From Sweltsa coloradensis (Eukaryota > Arthropoda > Insecta > Plecoptera > Chloroperlidae), in assembly GCA_024449915.1 (NCBI GenBank), contig JAMZAV010001744.1, positions 186,001 to 250,000 of the forward strand: a DNA stretch of 64,000 bases, read 5' to 3'. Position numbers and translations under genes: made by a program. The notes beneath the pieces are model-generated. The model made no database searches. It had not been told where the DNA came from and saw only the letters and a program-made list of their open reading frames with translations. Of this stretch, positions 34,197-46,114 are shown in pieces (position 1 is the stretch's first letter; every line of letters begins with the position of its first letter).

Positions 34197-34772
34197 TTTG
34201 GATGAGCGAAAGGGAAGACTTCAATTTCACTGACCCCTCAAAATATTTAGCTCCAATGTTTTTATTGTTTGTTTTTTTGTTTGTTTTTTTATTTTCTACC
34301 AGGCAAACGGCATATCCGATCTTGATGAAAATTGGAGGGGGACCATCGAAATCTCGAACTTAGACCTGCCAGTTTTTGGGTACAATCGAGAAATATTTCT
34401 CAAAATATCGTACTTTTACGATTTTTTTCGATTTTAAGTGCGATATTTTCGTAACATTTGGGCCGATTCCTAAACAAACGGATAGGGCAAAAACGTTCAT
34501 ATTTTGTATGGACATTAAGGTTATGGTGATGTTTTGCTTTTTGAAGAAAATAGATAAAAGTTTCCCAGAATCCATAGAATAAAGGTTTTAATATTAATAT
34601 GAGTTTTTAAAGGTTTATAATAACAATTAACAAGAAACAATAGAAACTTGACAACAATCACCTACAATGCATTCAAAAAGAATTGCAAAGGAAAAGTGAT
34701 CCCACGCAAATTAAAATCTTATTAAAAAAGCTCCTCCATCAACGGGGCTAAAAAAAGCGTTTGCGAAGCTTC
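34197..34772 (-). repeat. Interspersed repeat family 1, short copy
   Basis: Starts TTTGGATGAGCGAAAGGGAAG and ends AGCGTTTGCGAAGCTTCC. It has one internal module. Orientation is opposite to the copy at 35,032, 260 bases away, so the two face each other. Confidence 0.8.
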
Positions 34773-35031
34773 CTTTATCCATTAAAAATGTGAAAGTAAT
34801 TGGGAAAATGGCTTAAATGCCTAAGAATAGGCTGTTAAATAGACATTTTACTTTTTATAGAGGTTAATAATATGTTAAATATCCCAATCTCATCATTCCA
34901 ATCAATGTTTGTTTGTTTAATATCCTGCATAGTTTCATGCAAAGAAGAGACATCGAACAAAACAAACACCGACAGGAAAGCGGGGTCTATTGAACCAACC
35001 TGTCTCTCGTTTACTGTAGCAATGGTGGTAA

Positions 35032-35573
35032 CTAGGCCGCTTCGCGAACGCTTTTTTAGTCGCGTTGATGGATGGCTTTTTTAATAAGGTTTTAGTTTGC
35101 GTTGGATTACTTTCCCTTTTGCAAGTTCTTTTTGAATGCATTGTAGGTGATTGTTGTCAAGTTTCTATTGTTTTTGTTTAGTTGTTATATTAAAACTTTT
35201 AAAAAATCATATTAAATCCGTTATTCTATAGATTCTGGCAACTTTTTCAACTTTTTCTTTCAAAAAAAAGAAATACATCACCAAATTTCCTTAATGTCCA
35301 TGTGAAATATGAACGTTGTAGCCCCACCCGTTTGATAGCTAGGAATCGGCCAAAAGTCACAAAAATCGCACTAAAAAATAGAAAAAAATCGTAAAAGACA
35401 ATAATCAGAAAAATATTTTTGATTGTACCAAAAACGTGGCAGTCAAAATTTAGAGATTTCGAAAGGTCCCCCCAGGTAGGAGCGAACAAAAAAGACAAAA
35501 ATTTCAAAAAACAAAAAAAAACACCGAGCTAATTTTTTGGGGTCAGTGAAAAATTTAAGTCTTCGCTTCGCTT
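35032..35573 (+). repeat. Interspersed repeat family 1, short copy
   Basis: Starts CTAGGCCGCTTCGCGAACGC and ends CTTCGCTTCGCTTATT, with one internal module. GTTGTAGCCCCACCCGTTTG is intact. No coding frame. Confidence 0.85.
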
Positions 35574-35999
35574 ATTAAAGGAACCAGTAGTATTAGTAGT
35601 TTTAGGGCGCTTTACGGCAAAGATTGACCAATTAATGCAGTGGATATAGAACAAAAAGCACCAATAAGTAAATTTAAAACATTTAACTAAAAAAGTGAAA
35701 AAAAAGTCTACCCGAAAAAAAGTTCTGAAGCGAATGAAATTGAGTGTTTTTTGATTTAAAAAATTCGCATAATATGTAATTTCAAATTTTCTCTAAAGCG
35801 TGTTCTTAAATCGTGAGAATACATGCATGTTCGTGAAGACTCTTTCCCAGTTGCAAATTATATTTTGCCAAGTTTTTTAAGGGTGTGTTTCGGGCGTGTA
35901 CGTTTATGAATTGAGATACTCAAATGTAGAAAGATACACGAACTTGGCCCTTCTTTTAGATCTCATTTATTTGAGTGTGTAAGGTTGGCTTTCTATTTA

Positions 36000-36350
36000 C
36001 AAGGTTTTTGTATGCGATGGGATCTTATTACTTTTTCAAATTCCATTGCAAATTATTTTTGTTAAAATAGAATAATTATTTTTAGTAAAGTAGTATTAAT
36101 GCTAAAGTAATACCCAAAAAGCAATGGAATGTAAATTCTCGTCAACATATCACTTGCTTTTTGTTTGCATTGTAGGGATTATTATCAAGTGTCTATAGTT
36201 ACTTGTATATTATATAGTACATGAAAAAAGCTTATATTTTAAAACCTTTAATTTCAATGCTTTTCAAGCTATTTAAAAACAATTTTTTCAAATGCACTAC
36301 ACAGCCATAATCGCTCACTCGTTTGGTCAGAATTTCTGGCCAATTGACGA
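36000..36350 (+). repeat. Interspersed repeat family 1, truncated copy
   Basis: Matches the left half of the long copies (GCATTGTAGG, GTCTATAGTTACTTGT, AAAACCTTTAATTTCAATG, ACTCGTTTGGTCAGAAT) and stops before the AAAATATCG module. Confidence 0.6.
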
Positions 36351-36614
36351 ATAAGACAATGAGACGAATAAGTAGTAACCAGCGTGTTCACCCCATATAA
36401 AAAAAGAAGGATTTAAATTTTCGTACCCCCAAACAAATTTGGCATTGTGTTATCAGGTACCTACATTTCCTCGAACTGTGTTTTAGGGTTCATAACACTA
36501 ATCATGATGACTGAGTGACACCTCCAAAACACACCAACTTGGATTGCTGCATAATGTGCTGAGTGTGTAAGCACACGTTTCTCGGATGCGGCGCACTAAC
36601 GGGCACTTAGATAG

Positions 36615-37650
36615 TAATATATTTGGCGGCCATCTTGTAAAAGGCTACCATTAGTGTCATGGGACAAACCTAAGACAACTCTATGAACAAATAAATTTTT
36701 CCAATAACATTATTTATGAAAATGTGAACATTTATTTCGTCCGTCATCAAAACACTTAAATATTGTTTCTTTGGCTTTAAGGACTAATAAAATGTAATTT
36801 CCTAACAAATAATCTCATAATAGTCCAGGCTGACAAAATTTGTTTCAATAAATAGGAAAATTTTTAGAAAAATCCAAATAACACGTCGGGTTTGTTAAAA
36901 CTGTCATAATTATAAAAGAAAACAAATGAAAATCAAAAGCGTGACTATATGCATATGCCTAAAAACAAGATGGGGTCGTAAAAATATTTGCCCAAAATTA
37001 CAAATGTTACCCAAGATTATTTTTACCCTCAAGGTATACACTAACAGGATAGGAAGAGAAAACTCGACCAGGTCAAGTTCCACGTCCCCTTTTGGCCCGG
37101 ATCTGTATAACAATGCATCCCAACAAAAGTTTCGACCAGTTTTTTAGCTTGCCGCACGCTACGCTTTTCATCACGTTTACCACCAAAGCGACCAAAGTAT
37201 TTGCATTTTAGCAAAATGAAAATTTCGGACGTGTTCACAAAAGTATTCCGCAATCAAAATCTATCCCGTGTTTTAAGGAAAATGTTGATGGTTTAACTGT
37301 AAAAAAATATAGAACATTTAGTGTAATTCTGAAAATGTTAATTTTTCCCCGCAATTGTTGATTTTTCACCTTGACTTATTGTTGCAATCCGAAATAAAAA
37401 TAAAGCTAATGAACGCCCATGTCTTGTGAACACAACGGCTTAATTTGATTTTTTAAATCCAAAATTACAGAATTTTCACATGATTTATAACGCAAAGTGC
37501 GATCACCCGCATCCAAGATGGCGTCGTAATCTATGAGAACGCATTTCGAGACCACAAAAGTCATTTTCTAGTGGGTAAAAGAAAATAGCGACGATTTATT
37601 TTGGATTAACGCGAAATAGTACCGCCTGTATGGTCCAAAGCTGAAATATG
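36615..37650. repeat. Inverted repeat 2, right arm
   Basis: Continuous, about 1 kb, pairing with both left-arm pieces in order; the left arm is therefore the interrupted one. Complementary landmarks include TTAGTGTCATGGGACAAACC, GAGAAAACTCGACCAGGTC, CTTGACTTATTGTTGCAATC and AGTACCGCCTGTATGG. No open frame of note. Confidence 0.85.
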
Positions 37651-38334
37651 CGTCTTTTAGCCTTTTGACCGCCGCACTACACCTTTTCCCCGGCGTCGAC
37701 CCTTACGTCCCTCTTTGTCTGATTAGGGAAGTTGCATAAATATGAGACGTAGAATATCCCATCCACACTGTTTTAAAGTGGATGTATTTGTTAATAAACT
37801 ATGAGGCCCCATTTAAAAAAAAAAAAAAACAGTGAGAGTATCTGTGGGATAAGGATTCTAATGACCATTTCCTTGCCATCCTGGGCCCGTTCATGTACAA
37901 TTTATCCCGGGTATAAGGACGAATCAGGCAGGTAAGGAGTAGGACTGGTTAAGCTGGGCAACAGGCATCCATCAATCAAAAATTCCACGAGGCAAAAACA
38001 CAACAATATTATTTTTCCACTGCCCTCTCCAGCCATAAAGTTGAAGATTAGCAAAAAGAACACATGATTTTTGTCACCGTCTTTTGTTCTAAAATTTTTA
38101 TTCAGTTTAATTATTTAAGAGAGATTGTGCGAGATCATTAAAGAAAAGAAAAAGCGCTATATATTGCCGTACATTTTTGCCATAGCATATAATATAAAAA
38201 CCCTATATAATACGATTGTGTATCTACATTAGGCTTTAATTAGTAGTAAAAACTGATTTATTTGTGAGGTATGTGTGTCAGAACAAGGTCGTGCAGGCCC
38301 TTGGGTGGTCAAAAGTAAAATATTAGCATTCACA
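37651..38334. other. Intergenic; possible retroposed tail
   Basis: AATAAA (37,793) is followed 20 bases later by an A15 run (37,815-37,830), which could be the 3' end of a retroposed transcript, but no upstream coding sequence is recognised. Confidence 0.3.
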
Positions 38335-39072
38335 TAATTGGATGAGCGAAGCGAAGACTTCAATTTGACTTTTTGTTTTTTTGTTTGTTTTTACTTACGT
38401 TACCCCAAGAAAAATAGCTCGGGTGTTTTTTTTTTGTTAGTTTTGTTGTCTGTTTGTTCGCTCTCTTCCGGGCAACGGCATGTGCGATCTTGATGAAAAT
38501 TGGAGGGGACCTTCGAAATCTCTGAACTTAGAGCTGTATTGTTTTTGGGTACAATCGAAGAAATATTTTTCATAAAAAATTGTACTTTTACGATTTTTTT
38601 TCGATTTTTAGTGGCGATATTTTCGTGATATTTTGGGAAACGGATACTCCGATATTGATGAAACTTTATAGGAACGTTTAAAATCACTGAAATCATAATG
38701 TTATTGATTTTTAGAGACATTGAAAAAAATTTACTATAAAAAACGTACTTTACGATTTTTCTCCGGTTTTTAATACGATATTTTCGTGATATTTGGGCCG
38801 ATTTGACCAAACGGGTTGGGGGTACAACGTTATTGACATAAAGCTTATGGTGATGTTGTGCCTCTGAAAAAAAAGTTTAAAAGTTGGTCAAAATTCATAG
38901 AATTGAAGGTTTTAGTATAAGCCTTTTACAGGTGTATAATGAACAAGTAATATCAAGTAACTATAGAAAAAGTAAGGAGATTCCACATAAAAACGTAATC
39001 ATTGGACAGAAATATTCCTAAAAAAGCTCATCCATCAACGCGACTTGAAAAAGCGTTCGCGAAGCGGCCTAG
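38335..39072 (-). repeat. Interspersed repeat family 1, long copy
   Basis: Complete at both ends: ATTGGATGAGCGAAGCGAAG at the left, GCGTTCGCGAAGCGGCCTAG at the right. Two internal modules. Contains CACCCGAGCTATTTT complement and TCTTGATGAAAATTGG. No transposase frame; the 136-codon frame (38,810-38,400) is conserved repeat sequence, not a gene. Confidence 0.85.
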
Positions 39073-40330
39073 TATTATAACAGTTCTATAGCAGAACTTA
39101 GGTCTTTACACTGTTATATTATAAATAATTTACTACGTCTGGCTAGCGCCCCGGACGGTTTCTGTTTTGTTTTATAAAAGGTAATGAAAACTTTTCTCGT
39201 TGTACGCATAGACGCAAAACTCAAAATGTCCGCCATCTGTTATCTATTTTCTTATCCAGGGGCATAGAGGGATAATATGTCTTCATGAATTCAATTTGAG
39301 TTAGGCTATCCCACATATAACAAAAACTTGTAAAAAAAAAAACAGCCAAAACCCTTTCAAACAAAAGCAAAGAGATCTAAAAGAAATGCCAAGCTTATGT
39401 ACCCCCATATATTTTCGAAATCTTAATACATAAAATTCACTTTGCCCTGTGACCGGATCCTTACAAAGCATGGCAAAATTTTATTTGCAATTATTGTTTT
39501 AAATGTAAAAGTTTGTGCAAATTTATTTTGTTAAGCTTTGCAAGGATACAGTCACAAGGCGAAGTGAATTTAGGTATTAATAGACCAGGAGCTAATTTCC
39601 TGTAGGAGCGATATTAACGAAAATTTGGGTCACCCCACTTAACATCTCAAATCTGACTTGACCACGTGTTAGTATGCACCTTATTAAACAGCCCCAGGTA
39701 GTTGTCACTTCGAATTGTGGTATACGATTTTTTTTAGAGGCCATTTTGTTTTTGAATGTGCAATCATTGAAACGCTTACTCTCTACTGTCTTTAAATTTA
39801 CATAAAATCGGGACTCGGTTAAAGATTTTATTTTTTTAAAAACCGATTTGTAGGTAACTATATGCTCTCCCTAATATATACAATCAATTTTAATAAACAT
39901 AGATTTCATGGGTAGGGTTAACAAAAGGTTGCAGACACACGGCAAAAATAGTTGTTTTAAAAAATTTCCAAATAAAATGTTGATTAAAAGGAAAAAAGGT
40001 GGGGGAACATTTTTTTGTCGAATTCCTAATAATTGTTTTCATTACTTTCAGTAATGTTTTATTGGAAAATTATTGCAGTTACCACCCAATAAATTTTCGT
40101 GGATAGGGGGGGAGGGGTATAGTTTTGTTTTCGATGTAGCAAACACGGGCAACAGACAACAACAACAACACAACACAGCGGCCAAATTGACATGCGCGCT
40201 GGCTCTTCTCTGATCATCGTTACAGTATTCGACAACAAACAAAATCATTGCGCATGCTAACATGCCGATAATGTTACAAGAGCTCGACACTGCTGTCGCA
40301 CTCGCACGTTTTGCATCGCGTTTTAGCAAA
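39073..40330. other. Intergenic, no gene recognised
   Basis: Apart from the hairpin at 39,419-39,586, the only feature is a (CAA)n-like stretch near 40,155-40,175. Frames of up to 93 codons (40,329-40,048) show no known motif. Confidence 0.35.
39419..39586. repeat. Imperfect inverted repeat (about 75 bp arms, hairpin)
   Basis: TTAATACATAAAATTCACTT ... GACCGGATCCTTACAAAGC pairs with GCTTTGCAAGGATACAGTC ... AAGTGAATTTAGGTATTAA, with a loop of about 15 bases. Mismatches and indels are spread along it. Could be a tiny MITE. Confidence 0.7.
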
Positions 40331-41086
40331 CTAGGCCGCTACGCGAACGCTTTTTCCAGTCCACGTTTTGATGGTGAGCGTTTAAAAGGAAAATATTTAG
40401 GTCCTATAATTACGATTTTTAATGTGGGATCTCCTTACTTTTTTCTATATTAACTGTGATATTACTTGTTCATTCTACACCTGTAAAACCGCGTATCTTA
40501 AAACCTTTATTTCTATGAATTTTGACCAATTTTCAACTTATTCCTTTCAAGAGGCACTACATCACTCATAATCCTTATGTCAATGTAAATATGAACGTTG
40601 TAGCCCCAACCGTTTGTCAAAATGCGGCCCAAATATCACAAAAATATCGATTAAAAACCGGAGAATAAATCTAAAAGTACGATTTCTTATAAGAAGTATT
40701 TTTTCAAGATGTCTTTTGAAACATAGCAAATTGATTTCATGATTTTTCACGTTCCTACAAGTTTAATCAATATCGGAGTAGCCCCGCTTTTGCCAATATC
40801 ACGAAAATATCGCACTAAAAATCGGAAAAAATCGTAAAATAGTGCGATCTTTATGAAAATATTTCTTCGATTGGTACCAAAACACTAGCAGCTCTAAGTT
40901 CAGAGATTTTCGAAGTCCCCTCTAATTTTCATGCAGATGGCCATATGCCGTTTTGCTCCGTAGAGAGCGAACAACGACAAAAAAACTACAAAAACAAAAC
41001 ACCCGTCTATTTTCTTGGGGTAAGTAAGTAAGAAACAAACAAAAAACACAGTCAAATTGAAGTCTTCGCTTCGCTCATCCAATTAT
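40331..41086 (+). repeat. Interspersed repeat family 1, long copy
   Basis: Both ends are present: CTAGGCCGCTACGCGAACGC and CTTCGCTTCGCTCATCCAAT. Two modules. Its left boundary lies immediately after GTTTTAGCAAA and its right before GTCAAAATAGG, giving no clear target duplication. Confidence 0.85.
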
Positions 41087-41249
41087 GTCAAAATAGGGAA
41101 CAAAAGTCCTATCCCAAAAACGAAGAGGACCTTTACTCATGACATGATGTACATAGGCATTTTTACAAGGCAAAATAAATGCCATATTTTTTTGGCATCC
41201 CTACACTTGAAACATAACTTAAAACTATTTTTGACTTTGAAGAGATTTT

Positions 41250-43872
41250 GAGATTCTCAAAGTAATGATGAGGTTGCTAAAGGTTTACCAGTATTGGCCA
41301 AAAGGAATGAAGCTTGACATCTTAATATACGTAAGTTGGATAAGTATATTAGATCAGTTGAGGTTATTTCTTGACCGTAAAATGTTGATATATTTGCTTT
41401 CTGTGAAACATATTTTAGATGAATCTGTTCCAGATGGTTTTATTACTGTTGACAATTATAAAACGCTAAGATTTGATCGTGAAAGGGTAGGGGGAGGGTT
41501 ATTATTTATATTGCTGAGAATTTCATGTCTCAAGTGTGTAGTTGAGTGTAAAGTTAAATTTCCGATGGATGTTGAGTTGCATTCAGTTAAATTTCTGGCT
41601 TCCAAAATGTAACCAATATTTTTACAGCAGTTTATAAAGCTCCACACGTAAAGTTAGAAAGAATTTTCAGATTGTTTTGATAGTTTTTTAGTAAATAATT
41701 TAAAAGTTGGAAGCTAATGAATCTTTTTTCTAGGTGTTTCAAACATGGATTTTGAGTAAGAAGACAGTCCCATAATCATTTCAAATTCCACTAGATCACA
41801 TGGATTGGTGCAATTAATAAAGTCGTTACTAGGGTTTAATAAAAAGTCGCTACTTTATTGATCATGTTTTTATGTAAATCGCAATGAATATTATTCAGTC
41901 AGGTCTTATAAGTGTAGGATAAGTGATCATAATTCATTTTATTGGTGTTCGTAAATTAATAGCAAAGTTTCTTCCTAATTTTGTAATACTAGAAATTATT
42001 ATAAGAATTTGATTGGAAGTCAGTAAAATGAAGATTATCAAGTGGTCCCATTGACCAAATTGGTAGGGAGTAAGTTCAGATGAAATTAATGTTTTTTGTT
42101 AAAGTAACCGTGGAAACTCTAAATGATCAAGCACTCCCCCTTGAAATTAAGAGTTAAAGGAAAACCAGCCCCATGGTTAACAGCAGATATTAGGAAATCC
42201 ATGCATGGAAGACCACTTGCGCAAAGAATTTCAAATTTTTTGAAGGCCATAACGTGGTAGGAATACAAGAAAGTTAGAAATAAGGTAATACTCAGTTCGT
42301 TTTTCTAAGCGTGAGCATTTAGTCTTCTTTTGATAATGATATTTTCTTCAAAATCTTTTATGGGTCAGTTTATAATAAGTGGACAATGTAACAAAGTGAA
42401 AAATGAGTGTAGGCATAGCCTCATTGACGAGAATGGGGATCTTTACACGTCTAATCCTGACATTTGCTGTTTGTTACAGAAAGTTTTGTTGTGAACGATG
42501 TAGATTTTCCAGTGAAATTGGGTAGTTTAAAGATTTAAATAGAAAAGAATAGATGATCTCCGCATGTTAAAGGTAACTATGAAGAAGTCATTTCAGCAAT
42601 TAAACGCCTTAAAATTAAGCTCGACAAACACTTCAAGAGCTTCCAGCATAGTATTCAGAAATGGCCCGCATCAATAGTCGGATTATTAGCGTATCCTAAT
42701 TTCCCATTTCTTTCTTGTAGGTGATTTCCAACACAGCTGAGAAATTGGCAAGGGTAACACCTCTTTATAAAGGGTAATAGGTAAAAGAGTGATAGGAAAT
42801 TCTTTATCGACCTATATCCAACTCTCCTTCTAGGGAAAATTATTTGAATTATTTTGCCCATGAGGTTATTAACATGAAGTGATCGGCTCTGAAGGTTGTA
42901 ATCTGAAAACCAACATGGTTTAGGAAATGTAGATCAACGCAAAGTGCCCTTCTAGCATTTACAGATTTTATCTATAAAAGGGATTGACAACGCGGAATGG
43001 TAAGACGTTGGAGCTGTTTTTGTTGATCTAGGAAAGCATTTATTCAGTACCTTTTTTACCTCTTTTAATAAAACTCACAACCAGGTATAAAATAAGTCCT
43101 TATTTGCTATCAATATTGGTCCGATTACTTCTTTAAAAAGAAAAATGTTTATAAAGCTTGCAAAATATAGTTCAAAAGTATTCAATATTTTTTGTGGAGT
43201 ACCACAAGGATCAATATTAGGACCCTTTTTATTATTCTTTACATAGAATTTTTTTTGATAATCTACTATAATGGGAGGAATCAATTAATTTTATATGCTG
43301 ATTACTTGTCTTTTATTTTAGAAGGTGTGGATGTTGAAGAGATCGTAAGACGTCTTAAGAAGTTGTAAAGAGGAAATGGATGGTTTTTTAACTCTGGACT
43401 TGAATATTAATATAGTTGAAAACAAATTTTATGATTTTTTTCACTAAAGCTAATGATAGAAGCATGAATTATATTCATCTTGACGTTGAATTGTAATAGT
43501 AAGCTATTTCTAGAGTATATGAATTTAAATATCTTGGAGTTTTTCTTAGATTGTAATTTAAATTTTTACGAAACATTATGAATATGTATGTAATAAAGTA
43601 TCATCAGCAATAGGAATTATAAGTAAGATGAGAGGTTTGTAACAGAGAGAATGTTGAGTTATTGTAGAATTCTTTATATTCACTCATATTGATTATTGTT
43701 TAGTGGTTTGGGCAGTAGACTTCTACCGAATATGTTGTACTTCAGAAGAGAAATTGACTCATCTGTTTGATTCAATTCCTATGACGCAAGATTTACAATC
43801 TGGTGCTTCACGATTGAGGAAAGAATGTGAAATATAGCGGACTCGTAAAATACATACCAACGTATTGAAAGG
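41250..43872 (+). pseudogene. APE-type LINE ORF2 (endonuclease plus reverse transcriptase), broken
   Basis: A 115-codon frame (41,265-41,612) reads LDILIYVSWISILDQLRL, then DESVPDGFITVDNYK and GGGLLFIL, the AP-endonuclease region of Jockey/CR1-like LINEs. Frameshifted reverse transcriptase follows: FCGVPQGSILGPF at 43,190-43,228 and LYADYLSF at 43,291-43,314, where the catalytic YADD is read YADY. Downstream frames contain DSIPMTQDLQSGASRLRK (43,768-43,822), as after the RT of such elements. Coding stops at the foldback insertion at 43,872 and resumes at 59,635. Its 5' end follows the family 1 copy at 41,086 closely. Non-functional. Confidence 0.8.
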
Positions 43873-43924
43873 AGTAGAGGAAAGTAAGGGGTCTAGGCCA
43901 TAATCCGCGGGAAATTCCCCCGGA

Positions 43925-44470
43925 ATCAATATGGCGGCGATGACGTTATTTCCGGTCACGTACCGGGGCCGCCATCTTGTTTCCCGGCCGCCATCTTGTT
44001 TCCAGGTCGCCCTTTTGGTTTCCAGTCACGTGTTTCCGGCCGCCATTTTGATCGGTCACGTTGTTTCAGGCCGCCATTTTTTGATTTCCAGGCGCCATTT
44101 TGGTTGCCATTCGCCATTTTGGTCCGCCATTTTTATTTCCACCAGCCATTTTGATTTTCTAAGCCGCCTTGTTGTCGCCCATTTTGGAATTTCCAGCAGC
44201 CTTCTGTGTTCCGGCCGCCATTTTAGCTCTGGCCGCCATTTTTTAGGTCGACCGCCATCCTTGGGTCGCCATTTCGTCGAGCGCCATTTTAGTTTTGCCA
44301 GCCATCTTTTGGTCGCCATTTTAGGGCCGAGCGCCATTTAAGCTCTGCCGCCATTTTGAGTTTCGCCGTTATCTTTGCCGTGTCCTCGTCACCATTGTCG
44401 AATTTTCAAATATCGCGCCACTTCTTGGAGTTCCGGCCGGACGCGCTCCCGCGCCTCTAGTAACCATTTT
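43925..44470. repeat. Left terminal minisatellite of GCCGCCATTTTG-like words
   Basis: About twenty imperfect repeats of GCCGCCATYTTG joined by spacers such as GTTTCCG and GGTC. The 136-codon plus-strand frame here and its antisense 93-codon frame are products of the repeat. Mirrors 59,080-59,590. Confidence 0.85.
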
Positions 44471-44759
44471 TGGTTACTTTGAATTTCACTCATATATCAT
44501 TTTTTAATTCGTATTTATTTCCAATTGAAAGCGACTTAAAAAAGTGTCAGATTACGTGTCCGCGAACCATGATCAGCTCGGGCCCCTTGGATTATGAACG
44601 CAAGCTTCTTAACCCACTCGGCTCCAGGACATATGGGGGGGCCCCCCCTTTTTTTAAAGGCCCAAGTTTTTGGGGGGAATTTAATTGTTAATGACGTATT
44701 ATATCTTCAGATTAAACCACGCCTCCGTCATGACGCACACAGACTATTCACTAATAGCT

Positions 44760-45365
44760 TCCTGTGTTAATGTTTTCACTTCGCGATCGTGGTATTCAAA
44801 TACCCTAAATACCCAATATATCATTTAGCGGACTCAAATGACTCACGATTCCGATTTTTCAAATTTACTCAAAAGGGCTAATATAACCGTCAAGTCATAA
44901 CCGCGTATTCAAATTATAGGCAAAGGGCATAACCACCAGGTCATAGCCCGCGGTATTCAATGCCATATCTATTCTGCGGAAACAAAATAGGCGTCACAGC
45001 CCGCGTTTTTTTCAAAATAGTATGGGCGGATAACCATCAAAAGTCTAAGTCTTAAAACCCGCGGGTATTCAATAGCATTCCTGCAGTATCAAAATGACGT
45101 CACAGCCCGCGTTTTTTCAAATTTCAATAGGGTATTACACCCAACACAACCCGCGTATTCAAATAGTAGCATTCTAGGTCGGAATCGTACCTCGTAGGCT
45201 TAAACCGCATAAGCTATCAAAATGAACTTTTTAAATTTCTTAATATACGTCACAACACAACACAAGCGTTTTCCAAAATGTCTATCCAAAGGACGAAACC
45301 ACCAATAATCCTAAGTCTTAACGAAGATCCAGTCCCTCTTTTTGCCTGACTTAAACATGTAAGCT
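44760..45365. repeat. Left subterminal minisatellite (CCCGCGGTATTCAAAT-type)
   Basis: Recurring words GCGTATTCAAAT, ATTCTGCGGAA and GTCACAGCCCGCGTTTTTTC at roughly 60-120 base spacing. Complement of the array at 57,900-58,780. Confidence 0.8.
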
Positions 45366-45917
45366 ATCAAAATGACAAACTTTTTAAATTTCTCAACTCG
45401 TTATTTTATTTCCACATCACCGACCATGTACACACTTGAAAAAAAAACAAAAAAAAAACAACAACAATTGTCAGCGTCGATATATCGCTTCTATATGTCC
45501 TTTTTAAAAACTCTGCATAATTATTATTGCACAACATTGGAAAGTCATCATTGTTCTTTTCACCGGACAATTTCGAGGCTAGACAAGTTTTAACTTGAAT
45601 ACGTGCTACATGAAAGTATGATCTGGTGAATGAGCTTTGTGTGAAATGATAGGGTCCAAGTCCATTATACACATAGCAAATACCTTTAAACACTTTTATT
45701 GATAAATCGTTTGAGGTAAACTAATAATATAAATTTGTTACATTTTATAATAATCTATCTGATTTCGTATTTTATTCTTTGTATAGTGATTTAAATTTTT
45801 TTTATTTATATTTTTTTTATTTATTTTTTATTTTTAAATTTTAATCGTAAGAATTAAAATTTGGAATGTAAAAAGTACACAGGGTCCTTAGTTCTTATGT
45901 TAAAACATATTACTTCT

Positions 45918-46077
45918 ATTATTATTATTATTAATTATTATTATTCATTATTATTTTTTATTATTATTATTATTATTATTAATAATTATATATATTATTA
46001 TTATTATTATTATTATTCTTATTTTATTATTATAATTATTATTATTTTTTATTATTAATTTTTTATTATTATTATTA

Positions 46078-46112
<35 letters not shown>
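45918..46112. repeat. (TTA)n microsatellite in left arm
   Basis: About 195 bases of near-pure TTA/ATT. The right arm has only a short AT-rich counterpart near 57,240-57,300, so it expanded in one arm. The Ile/Asn/Tyr frames here are not genes. Confidence 0.9.

Positions 46113-46114
<2 letters not shown>

Noticed and set aside
38400..38810. 136-codon minus-strand ORF
   Set aside because: Lies wholly within an interspersed repeat copy; other copies do not keep the frame.
38335..39072. Family 1 repeats as Helitrons (end in CTAG after a TTCGCGAA palindrome)
   Set aside because: The other end does not start with TC, insertion between A and T is not consistent, and the 3' hairpin is too short.
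43931..44341. 136-codon plus-strand ORF and its antisense partner
   Set aside because: Both are translations of the GCCGCCATTTTG minisatellite; the mirrored array at 59,208-59,489 gives similar spurious frames.
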